A stretch of 64,000 bases of DNA. Origin: Ditylenchus dipsaci. Taxonomy: Eukaryota; Nematoda; Chromadorea; Rhabditida; Anguinidae. The DNA lies in assembly GCA_004194705.1 (NCBI GenBank), contig SADC01000241.1, positions 1 to 64,000 of the forward strand. The letters are read 5' to 3'. A program made the position numbers and the translations under genes. Positions within the stretch are counted from its first letter, which is position 1; every line of letters starts with the position of its first letter. The notes beneath the pieces were generated by a model, which was given only the letters and a program-made list of their open reading frames with translations, ran no database searches and was not told the origin of the DNA. Shown piece by piece: positions 46,800 through 56,961 of the stretch.

Positions 46800-47565
46800 T
46801 GGTTGCCAGTTGAGATGGATGCCAGTTGAATGCCGTTCAAACTTTTTATTAATTTTTCTGACTTTGGGTACAAAACTATTTTAGTACTTTTTAGAATCAG
46901 CGCTTTCCATCCTATCACAGGATGAACACGCACTCATTCTGAGTAAGGATGGAGACCCGCCGAAATTATACTCTTATCGACAGACTTTTTTTGACAGGAT
47001 TCATGCGGATCAGAAAGAAATTTAAAAAAGGTTTATTTGGAGGCTTATTATGTATATATAAGACATTGTTGTACAAGATAGTACTATTATTAGGGTTAGT
47101 TGAATGGTAATTACCCGGGTAATTACCCGGAAGTATTTCTCCGGAGAATTACCCGACCCTAACTATTATAAAGAATGGTTCAAAAGCAATTAAGGTCTTA
47201 TTCTAACACAACGAAAAAATCTAACAAAAGTTAGGTCATATAATGTGAGATAGTGACAAGCTAAGAAATTTCGGCGCTAGTAGCAAATATCGCCCCCCCC
47301 CTAAGAATCCGACCTTTTAGAAAATTACTCTAACTACCCTTTCCAACAATAAGTTTAGGCTTAGCCCTTAGGCTTGGGGGTAGGCTAGCGTACGGAATTT
47401 GTGACTAATAATGTGTTACGCACTTTTTTCTGGGTCTGGGACATAAATTTAGGTACTCTTTACTTAAGTAAAAAAAGTTAAAATCGTTATGGGGGGGGGG
47501 TATTCTCTACTAGGGTCGAAATTTCTATTCGAGCGCTCTCTGCCCAGCATAACAACATGAAAAAA
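46800..47565. other. Intergenic, nothing recognised
   Basis: A short palindromic patch, GGGTAATTACCCGGGTAATTACCC, sits at about 47108-47140. There is a G run at 47490. No gene is seen. Confidence 0.45.
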
Positions 47566-47569
47566 ACGG

Positions 47570-50045
47570 CTAGGGGACATTTTTCAAAAACGACTTTTTT
47601 CAACAACGACATTTTTTCAAACGACAATTTTCAAAACGACACTTTTCCAAAACGACATTTTTCCAAAAGGACACTTTTCCAAAACGACACTTTTCTAAGG
47701 GTCTAAGATAGCCTGTAGCCTGTTTCTGTAAAAAAACTTAAAAATGCCGGTAAAAACAGAATGGGTTTTAGAAGAGGTAAACGTTAGCGGTATGTATAGG
47801 GTTTTTGTATAATGCTAAATTTTAACAGGATTTGATAACTGCTATTTCGAGAACTGTCGTTTTCAAGAATTGTCGGAACAATGGAAAAATGTCGTTTTGG
47901 AAAAGTGCCGTTTTTGGAAGAATTTCGTTTGAAAACGTGTCGTTTTGGAAAAATGTCATTTGGAAAAACGTCGTTTTGGAAAAATGTCGTTTGGAAAAAT
48001 GTCGTCTGGAAAAAGGTCGTTTGGAAAAATGTCGTTTTGAAAAGAACTACATTTGAAAAGCGGTACGTGTCAATTGTTCCCGGCGCGATTGTTCCCGGCG
48101 CCGATTGTTCCCGGCGGCCGATTGTTCCCGGCGGCCGATTGTTCCCGGCGGCCGATTGTTCCCGGCTTATATAAAAGGGACAATTGTTCCCGTCCTGTAT
48201 AGAATGACCGATTATTCCCGGCTAGTATAAAAGGGGCAATTGTTCCCGGCATATATAAAATGACCGATTGTTCCCGGCTAGTATAAAAGCGACAATTGTT
48301 CCCGCATATGTAAATGACCAATTGTTCCTGGCTAGTATAAAAGGACAATTGTTCCCGGCATATATAAAATGACCGATTGTTCCCGGCTAGTATAAAAGCG
48401 ACAATTGTTCCCGGCATATGTAAAATGACCAATTGTTCCCGCGACCGATTGTTCCCGGCTCGTATAAAAGGGACAATTGTTCCGGCTATTATATAGCTCT
48501 TGAAGACAGTTTTATTTTTCAAGTTTGGATTTATTTTTGATATTGCTGTTGTTATTCACCTTTCGTGCCCATATTTTCCTCTTTTTATCGACAAATACTT
48601 TAGTGCCGATATGGATTTTAATTTTAATTTCTAATCTACTTGCCCGCATCGATCACGGTGAGCAAATAGTTGCACAAAACAATGTAAGCTGTTAGTTCGT
48701 ACACACTCATTGGGCGCAACTCATTGGACGCCCTCATTTAGGAGCCCTCACTTGGGCGCTATTATTTTATATTGATTTTTATATTATTCAAATAGTCTGA
48801 AAGGCTATTTTAACCTTAGGGCTAGTAGATGAACTACCGTGTGGTCATTTAAAGGGGTATCCAGCTCGAGAATCCAAAAATTTTGGATCTATTCAAAAGT
48901 ACTCAAAAGCCCATGTATCTTACCCAAAGCGGAGCGAGGAAGAAGGTTTGATAGTGCTAAAACATTTCGACCTGGTTTCACCACCTGAAAATCCAGTTAC
49001 TACTACCTTCAGGGGTGTAGACAGGCACGTATCCATGGTGGGGGAGGCTAACCGGGCTATAGCCCCCCTGAAATTTTTTATTTCCTTATAAAACACCATA
49101 AAGGTCGAAAAAGGTGTAGGTAAAATGACTTGGGGGCTTTAGCAACACCCCCCGCCCCGAAAAATTTTCCTGGATACGCCTCTGGGTGTAGGCAGGGGAG
49201 GGGGCTAAAACTTCCTTTCCCGTCAGGCTTTTCGAAAACGTTGTAAATAAAAAAGACTATAAAACTCAAAAGAAGGTGTAGGTAAAATGACCTTTTTGGG
49301 GCTTTAGACCCCCGTCAGATTTTTCTGGCTGCGCCTCTGACTACCCTACAGCCAATAACTGGTAACTAGCACTTAGGTAACAACACCTCAGTACGACCAG
49401 CTAAGACCCTGGATTTCAGGTTGCCGCATCAGGACACCTGTGATAGTACCGTACACACTTATTTTATCCCAATCATTTCATCCTAACTTTTTTCGACTCA
49501 AACTTAGTTTTTAGGTGAAGCCTTACGCGCATGGTAGGCAGCGTATGTCAGGAGAAGCTGATGCTAGGATCTTGGGAGAGTCCAGCGCTATCCTCAAATT
49601 AATCTAATTGATTACCTCCGTGGACTGGCTCACAATTTCGTGATAGATCAGTAGAATTTTATCTTTGTTGTTGTGTTATTATTTCGTTTTGATGTCGTAT
49701 GGGAAAGGACAATAAAGTTAGTAATAACCATTCATAAAGCGGAATGTTCTAGGAGAGAGTACGCTTTTATAGTACTGACAGGTTTAAAACTGGTTTCTCA
49801 TGTAAACTGGGAACAGTTGTCCTTTTATACCAGCCGGGAACAATCGGTCATTTTACATATGCGGGAACAATTGTCCCTTTTATACTAGCCGGGAACAATC
49901 GGTCATTCTATACAGGACGGGAACAATTGTCCCTTTTATAAGCCGGGAACAATCGGCCGCCGGGAACAATCGGCCGCCGGGAACAATCGGCGCCGGGAAC
50001 AATTGTCAGTGTCGGTTTGAAAAGTGTCGTTTTTGAAAAATGCCC
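47570..50045. repeat. Palindromic minisatellite composite, 2.5 kb
   Basis: Left part: tandem AACGACATTTTTCCAAA units (47575-47700) and their complements (47830-48060), then GATTGTTCCCGGCGGCC units (48075-48175) and a roughly 60-base unit CAATTGTTCCCGGCATATATAAAATGACCGATTGTTCCCGGCTAGTATAAAAG (48180-48490). The right part (49805-50010) is the same unit inverted, ending again in AAAGTGTCGTTTTTGAAAA. The 1.3 kb between holds no recognised gene. The 150-codon open frame in the array is repeat translation. Confidence 0.85.
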
Positions 50046-50738
50046 CCTAGGCAAAAAAACCACATATGAAAAAGGGGAAGCATTATGAGTGAAAATTTCA
50101 CGCACTTGAGTCTGATTCCCAGAATACACACCCGCCATAAGTACTCCAGGCAATAAAATGCTAACCCGCACTCAAGGTTGGCCATAAAAAGTCGAGGGCA
50201 ATAACAATTGATCGAGGACATGATCACAGTTACGGAAATATCTGCACAAATTTCTCCTTTCAAAGGGAGTTCGCGTCAAGACAAACCGACGTACGAGAAT
50301 CATCCAACTCGGTGAAACATAATGTATTCAGCTGACTAATTTTTTATTGTTTCACAACTAACATGTACAATTCAGCGATAATTTTAACGATTATTCGACA
50401 ATTGACAGGTCCCAGATCTCATATAATCGATGCACTGCTGTCTCCGTAAAATCTCTTCATCCCTAAAACGATAGACACTCGATATCATAGGCCCTAAATA
50501 GCATAATTTGCTTACTACTCAAGGAAAAATAAAAATTATTTTACCAGAGTAGTGAATCTTAATATGAATCGGTTCAATCTGTCGGCACAATTTCAAGCCT
50601 TGGCTGATCTAAAGAGCATTTATTAGAACGCACACGAAAAGGATCAACAAACATACGGTATGGTAAGCTCCTGAAAATGCACTCCTAATCAGCGAAATAT
50701 TGCAGGCTGAACCGATGTTGTTATCTAAAAAACCCAAC

Positions 50739-52763
50739 TTTGTAGGAAATGCTTCGAGGACAATAATGGCCTCCGCAAAGATCACCAAATCATACCAATA
50801 TCTGTTGGATCTTGTACCCTGAAACAGACTTCAAAATATGCATGCCATTATTAGATAAAAATAACAGACCAGAGAGGATCACAATAAGCCCGATCACTTG
50901 ACTGGCTAGTTTGAAAGGACGATTCAGGGTGCAAATGTTGGCGAAAGCAATCTATACCACGTCCAGCACATGATAGACACTGCTTGTAATCATAGACTTC
51001 TCCGAAATACTTGAAAAATTCAACCAAGCAACAACCCAGTTTCAGAATTTTGCCCTTGGGAGACACACGCTAAAAATAAAAGTTTTTACAATCAGCGAAA
51101 GCTATTATTATTAGAAAGGCACTTCGACGAAATGGACTATCATCACAACCTAAAAAACATTGATTCTGATCATTTAATGACGTGAGCCCTAGAAACTTCT
51201 TCGGGTCATAATTTTGTTCAGTCTTAACTTGACATCTTACAGTGGATTTTCGGCATAGCTGGCACAGACTTCTCTGTCTCAATGGGCCAGATACCCAACA
51301 TGACACAAGTAATAATATAAAGAGGAGACGCAAGTTAATAACCAGACATGTATTCCCAAAAACCTTCAAGAGACTTTATAAAAAAGACTAGTGTTAAAAA
51401 TAGAGCTGGGCAAAATACCGCTATTTTGTTTTCTCGGTATTAATACCTGAAACCCGTATTTTTCGGTATTTTGTCATCAAATGGTTAAGAGGGAGGACCA
51501 AGGCATAAAAGTGAAAAAATGGAATTTTATTTTTTTTTTTTTCACTATACACTATTTGCCCATAGTATTAGCATACTATCATATACTGCATGCGTAAATG
51601 TATGCGTATACGCATACATATCGTACGAAAAACTTGACATTCTCAAATTTTTTTGAAAATTTTCAGAAAATCTTTTACTTTTTCGACTTGGTCCTCCCTT
51701 CAAAAAAACATTATTAACCGATTTTAAAATACCGACTTTCCAAATCCAGTTTTTCATTAATAAAATACCGGTAATAATTAATACCATTGACAAACCCTAG
51801 TTAAAAATTAGCCATAGAAAAAGGTTACAAAATTCAAATAATACCAAAGCATAAGACGAAAGACCACCCTGAAAAGACACATAATACCGTAAAAGAAACA
51901 TAAAAGGAAGGAAAAACGAACGTAATAAGGTTCACTGAACGAAGGGCCGCATTGTGTAAGAAATCTCTTGAGAACAAGTACTACTAAAATTTTTGTGGTT
52001 AGAGATGACTAAATTTGCATGAAAGGTTATTAAGATCTCACGAGGCTCTATGATGGGATATGACCGTCTGCAATAAAAGGTGCCACATATACACTTGCGG
52101 AAAAATAAACACATTACTTTTGTCGCTGAATCCACTGGAAGGTTCTATTCAAAGTTTTCGACGTATTGAAGCTTATGTCAAGGTCTGAAAATAAAAAAGA
52201 TCATAAAGTCAAAAGAGGCAACGACTTACTGAATCCGGTCTTCTTGTGCACAAATTTTACAATAGGCACTTTTGTTCTCCCAATGGCACTGACGCTATCA
52301 AAATCTTCCGCATGCCTTAAAATGTTGGTGTCACACAGAGAGTTTGCCTAGAATATGACGGAATATCTGACCTCAATAAGTCGACAACCTCGATCAGTTT
52401 CTTCTCGGAGTGGTCTAGAGACGTGACAGCAATATCTAAAGCAGCTTAATAACTCAAGACTACTACACTTAAAAAGTGAGGGCACACAAACCGATGTCAG
52501 ATGTCGGCAGGAACTGAAAGTTAATAAAAGTTTTATCACGCAAAACGAAAATGAAAGAGACCAAATTGGTCGCGACACTTCCAAATACACCGATTAGAGA
52601 AGGACGAAAAAGCGGGCCCAACACTTCACATACTCGATTGAAAACAAATCGGCGAAGAAGAATCTGCAATTTTCGATTGATTAACTTCCATTTCGGAATG
52701 GCGGATACCTCCTCAACGGTAGGCTTTATCCAATCATACAGATCCATAACTTCACCGTGAATG
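50739..52763 (-). CDS. TENT4/GLD-4-like non-canonical poly(A) polymerase
   Basis: Minus-strand exons recognised: 52562-52763, 52492-52513, 52372-52435, 52230-52347, 52118-52184, 52042-52067, 51922-51983, 51829-51868, 50898-51069, 50739-50818. The first reads IHGEVMDLYDWIKPTVEEV and ends VFGSVATNL. Exon 2 adds FLPTSDI, and its last G joins AT of exon 3 to give the second catalytic Asp (TSDID). The third acidic residue lies in NLDISFN after TKVPIVKFVHKKTGF. The central domain follows: KRSYPIIEPLVLVLKRFL, GGLSSYALVLF, LVEFFKYFGEVYDY. This is the order of Trf4-type nucleotidyltransferases, which add A tails to RNAs; C. elegans GLD-4 acts so in the germline. One frame break lies in 52230-52347. 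The N- and C-terminal ends and the stretch between 51070 and 51829 are not resolved. Confidence 0.87.
51400..51800. repeat. Decayed foldback with GGTATT/AATACC arms, in an intron
   Basis: AGCTGGGCAAAATACCGCTATTTTG and CGGTATTAATACC at the left, AAAATACCGGTAATAATTAATACC at the right, interior CCAAGGC...TTGGTCC. Weak pairing only. Confidence 0.5.
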
Positions 52764-52769
52764 CTAAAA

Positions 52770-53340
52770 ATGGGCAAACCATAAATTGAATAAAAATAAC
52801 ATTAATACCTTTCAAGCGTAGGCTAAAATGTTTTAATTAGGAAATTAATAAGGTAAGCAAACAAAAGAGATGCTAACCTCATAACGTTCTCGTCTTGCCT
52901 AAATTTTATGATGAAATATGCCAAGATGAGAAACATTTTTACCCAAACAGGCATTCGAAAAAAATTCTGTCCGTCATTTCTTCGTGTGAGCTCAGTTCTG
53001 AATGAGAGATGATTATTAGTGATTAGTTGCTGCTGATTTTTAATTTTTATGTTGACTTGGATATGACAGGCGTCACTAAATACGAATGTTAAAGAATTGG
53101 AACACGACAATCTTATGTCAAACCCGCAGTTTTCGAGCGTTAAATTGTTCATACGAATTGGTTTCTGCAGCACTTTGAATAATTAAGCAATTGATTCTTG
53201 CAAAAGACATAGTACTTACTTGATTAGTACCCACGGATAAAATTTCTGCATCCAATGCGAAAGACAGTAATGAATGCACTTTTCGAAAATCCTGAATTCG
53301 GATATCAGGCCAGTAAAAATAGAAATCAAGCTATCGCACA
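52770..53340. other. Upstream of the TENT4-like gene; no exon recognised
   Basis: Should contain the N-terminal exons of the TENT4-like gene if it is complete. The minus frame at 52823-53173 is open but shows no family motif. No repeats are seen. Confidence 0.35.
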
Positions 53341-53343
53341 CTA

Positions 53344-53764
53344 CAGTCAAGTCTCGATATAAGATACCCCGATAAAAGATACACCTCGATATAAGATACA
53401 CCTGATTCCGCCCCAAGTTATACAAACCCCTTTTAATTACCGTATTTACTGTATTAACTCCCCATCCTCTAATAAGTCCCCACCCTACGGACCTTATATC
53501 TCAGCCTAGAGCGAACATTTCGCAAATCTGTTTTTTGCGTTTTCTTAGTTGCCGCGAGTTTACCTGATTACACTTTTCAGATTTTAGTTGAGCACCCAAA
53601 AATATCAAAATCGAAATATTTTTTTACGATTTTTTAAGGGTTGAAAAATAACTCCCCATGGGGACTTAATACAGTAAATACGGTGGTCTCGATGTAAGAT
53701 ACACCTCGATACAAGATACACCTGGTCCGGTCCCGAGGGTGTATCTTATATCGAGACTTGACTG
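53344..53764. mobile_element. CAGTC-family TA element (word ATATAAGATACACC) carrying a nested insertion
   Basis: CAGTCAAGTCTCGATATAAGATACC ... GGTCCCGAGGGTGTATCTTATATCGAGACTTGACTG, TA on both sides. The word recurs at least six times. A complete TACCG element (53438-53684) is inserted inside. Confidence 0.9.
53438..53684. mobile_element. TACCG-family element nested in the CAGTC element
   Basis: TACCGTATTTACTGTATTAACTCCCC ... GGGGACTTAATACAGTAAATACGGT. Its insertion splits the outer element between CCTTTTAAT and GGTCTCGATG, so it is the younger of the two. Confidence 0.88.
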
Positions 53765-53769
53765 TAGTG

Positions 53770-54530
53770 AAATTTTGTCCTCCTATTAAAGGGGGCGTGC
53801 ATGTTGCGTGGGATTTCCAACCATTGTTGTTTTCTTTTCTTCTCCGCATTTTTTATTGATAATGGCTCATCTGTTAATACATTACTTGGCCAATTTTTTC
53901 AGGGTAGTAGGCAATAGGAGAGTAGCCAGAGCATGTGTACACGAGAGAAGGTAATCACGGAACTATGTGATGAACTTCTTTTATCAATTTTTTAAATTTT
54001 GAAATACGATCGTGTTGCCGATAGGCGCCTGCTGCGCCTGGTAAAAAATAACAGGAGGGATTAAGCCAAAAAAGGGAGCCTACTATGTCGAAGTTTGAGT
54101 GTATCTAGAAACATGTTCAAGTCCATCTTAACATATGCTAGCCAACTCCTACCTGAGCCTAGAAAGTCTTAAAAAAACAGGCGGAACAAACGCAAAACTT
54201 CCTTCGCACCCTTTTTTGGATAGTTCCAAAAACTGGGAGTGGTCTGAGCGTTGTTGTAAACTACTTTAATGATCAACCCTAACGAAAGCTGACTAAGAAT
54301 AACTGCGTGAATAAAATTTGAAATAGGCGGGGAGAATCGCACTTTTGATACGGGACGAGAATCGCACTTTTCTGATGCGGAAGGAAGGGATAGAGGACAT
54401 TGACAGAGCCAACTATACCTAGGATGAGCACCCGTTTTATCTTGAGTCAGTTTGGTAACCGTACGTTAATAACTGTGAAAAACGTGTTATGCAGCTAACT
54501 TTTTGAAAAAAATCAGACTCGGATATCAGA
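53770..54530. other. Intergenic, nothing recognised
   Basis: Contains a short GGCGCCTGCTGCGCC palindrome (54020-54045), resembling one at 40500-40525. No gene pattern. Confidence 0.4.
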
Positions 54531-54534
54531 TAGA

Positions 54535-54965
54535 GACGGAAACAGGACGGGATGGACGGCTATCGATTACCGACGGTCAACAGTCAATTTTTTTTTCGAA
54601 ATTTTTGATCAAAATCGTCAATTTTCAGGGCAAAAGTTTCTGGAAATTCGACCCTAGTACCAAAATCTCATCCTGAATCCGAATCCATTGAGATCAGATC
54701 AAAATATTTTTATAGACTGAGATACCCATTAAAATAGGTGAATGGTGCCAAATTCCTGATCCATCTACTCAAATAGCTATATATCAGCCCATAAAAATTA
54801 TTTCGATCTGATCTCAACGGATTCGGATTCAGGATGAGATTTTGGTATTAAAGTCGACTTTCCAGAAACTTTTGGCCTGAAAATTAACGATTTTGATCAA
54901 AAATTTCAAAAAAAAATTCATTGACCGTCGGTAATCGATATTTTACCGACGGGATCCCGTCATTA
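54535..54965. repeat. Foldback, about 430 bp
   Basis: ACGGGATGGACGGCTATCGATTACCGACGGTCAA pairs with TTGACCGTCGGTAATCGATATTTTACCGACGGGATCCCGT. The arms CAAAATCTCATCCTGAATCCGAATCCATTGAGATC pair near the centre. Confidence 0.87.
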
Positions 54966-54999
54966 TGGACCAAAATTTGACCTAAAATCCCGTCCCGGA

Positions 55000-55650
55000 A
55001 TCCCGCTGGGTCTATTTCGAAAATCCAGGTCCCGGTTTCGATTTGTTCTTAATCAGAAACCGAGACTCACAGTTAACAATCAAAGTAACGAATACAACTC
55101 TGTTATATTCATATCATCTCCTATCAAGTTCGACCACCGCGAGCTCATATACCTTTTTGGCCGCTCCAGGAATTCTTTGTCGAACGTAACTTGTCCATCC
55201 CGTCTACAAAATAACGAGGATTTTGATCTTTTTTCTTCTACCAGTAAGAGTTGCAATATAATCGTCAAGTTTAACCGTTTCAAAAAATCATGACAACCTC
55301 TCTTTGGTTCGAATTTTTTTCTCAGAATTAAAAAAACACGCGGCTTACTCATGAAATCGGAGACGAGAAACACGAATAAGAGGTCATCTACTCCAACTGG
55401 GCACTCTACATTATTAGAGAGTGGGGGATTATTAGAGAGTATACGGTATGCCAGAAGAGCGAGTAGATCTGCTAGAAGTGTGTACAAATTTGTGTTACAT
55501 TCGAACCTCGGTGTTCCGGCACCCCTAGGGAGCAACCTCAATGTGTCGGATAACCGGATTGTCATTTGAAAGAGTGTCTAATTTTTTTGTCATTTGAAAG
55601 AAAAATAAGCTAATCTCTATTTGACAGTGCCGGATAACCGAGGTTCAGCT
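55000..55650. mobile_element. TACCG end fragment and CAGTC-like element (55498-55651)
   Basis: At 55405-55447 ATTAGAGAGTGGGGGATTATTAGAGAGTATACGGTA is a right end of the TACCG family without a left partner. At 55498-55651 CATTCGAACCTCGGTGTTCCGGCACC ... GTGCCGGATAACCGAGGTTCAGCTG carries the word GGATAACCGG. The 161-codon minus frame across 55080-55565 overlaps both and is not supported as a gene. Confidence 0.7.
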
Positions 55651-55984
55651 GTAACTCCGTTTTTTTTAAAAGTTTTGTTGTTAATGTATTTGTTGGATTA
55701 ATTTTTTTCCTGAATGTAGAGTTTTTTACATTATGATTGTACGAAGATAGATGCAAGGGTGGCCCGCCAACAGGCGAACCTCCGAAAGCTTAAACATAAA
55801 TATCCCTGAAATTTTCAGCAAATTTCTGAAACCTTTGTTGTCTCTACATAAAAATTTAAAATTAGCTGGCTGAAAAACTCTTTTTTTGTTATTTTTGCCC
55901 TGCATAATTAATTAAGTAATTACGTTTCTCATCTTCATGTTCTCATTTCACAAAATTCTGATTTTTTGGCTGTGAAATTGTCTA

Positions 55985-56640
55985 TAGCGCCGCTTTCAGT
56001 GTGTACTTTAGTAAACAATGTGTTTTGTGCAGAATTTCACGCTGAGAACGATGACTGAAAAAACATTTCGGGAAAAAGCTACTTCGAAAGGGTAAAAGAG
56101 CATTTGAAAAAGGTGATTTTCGCCTATTCATAACAACCTAAAATTTGAGCGAAATATGGATGGTACTTCCTAAGATTTATGTACCTACCACCTGAGCGTG
56201 CATTTTCTCAAAGTACAGGCGTGATCAGAGCTATCTATTGCTCACAAACTAGCACCTGAGTGATTACCGCTTCACTGAGAATTTTCGATATTTGCTCAAA
56301 TTTGAGGTGGCTAGGAATAGGGAGAAATCACCTATTTTCAAATGATCTTCCCCGTTCGAAGCCGTCCTCTTGCCGAATTTTTTTTCAGCACCGTGATCAG
56401 CGTAAAGTTCTGCACAAAACACATAGTTTACAGTCTACTCTCGTTAAACTGGCACTCCAATAAACTGGCACCCTCGATAAACTGGCACTTTGAAAAAGCC
56501 CTATTTGGCTGGCCGACAGAGAAATTAGGCAAAGTAACATCCACTAAACTGGCACCCCCGATAAACTGGCACCCAGACTGGTCCCCAGGGGTGCCAGTTT
56601 ATCGAGAGTAGACTGTAGTACACACGACCTTTCCCGTGTT
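55985..56640. repeat. Foldback whose right arm is interrupted by an element
   Basis: The left arm GTGTACTTTAGTAAACAATGTGTTTTGTGCAGAATTTCACGCTGAGAACG pairs with the right arm CAGCGTAAAGTTCTGCACAAAACACATAGTT | TAGTACACAC, in which the 185 bp CAGTC element is inserted at a TA. Confidence 0.82.
56431..56615. mobile_element. CAGTC-family TA element (word ATAAACTGGCACC)
   Basis: CAGTCTACTCTCGTTAAACTGGCAC ... GGTCCCCAGGGGTGCCAGTTTATCGAGAGTAGACTG, TA on both sides. The word is present about six times in 185 bp. Inserted into one arm of a foldback, so the uninterrupted arm shows the empty site. Confidence 0.93.
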
Positions 56641-56961
56641 AACTGTTGCAGTTTTGATCTGATGTTTATTTCTTTAATTTTTTTAGAATGGGCGCAGGTC
56701 TATTCAGAGTTAAGAAAGGTGTTCCCTCAACGATATCAAGACCAAGCTTGGTGATGTAATAAGATGTCAAACAACCGGTTCATAATTTCTCGATAAAAAA
56801 GTTTAAACTTTTCTGATCTTAAGGAATCAACTACTTGCTCTTGGAGGATATTAAGCAATCTTCTTTTTCTGATGTATTTACTTGCAGCTATAGTAAAGAG
56901 TGAGGTTTTTTTCAACCTACATAATATCTAAGTCAATGCATGCTTTAGTGGGAAATCTCAG

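Noticed and set aside
48070..48522. 150-codon open frame on the minus strand
   Set aside because: It is the translation of the GTTCCCGG minisatellite (repeated GNNRSFY/REQLSFYTS pattern) with no splice context or domain.
50851..51369. Separate secreted Cys-rich protein
   Set aside because: First looked like a signal peptide plus Cys-rich exon, but LVEFFKYFGEVYDY fits the central domain of the TENT4-like polymerase and neighbouring exons join in phase.
52477..52513. Loss of the second catalytic Asp in the poly(A) polymerase
   Set aside because: A GT-AG intron directly after ATCG restores the Asp codon in phase.
55080..55565. 161-codon open frame on the minus strand
   Set aside because: Overlaps a TACCG element end and a CAGTC-like element. 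The remaining part shows no family motif.
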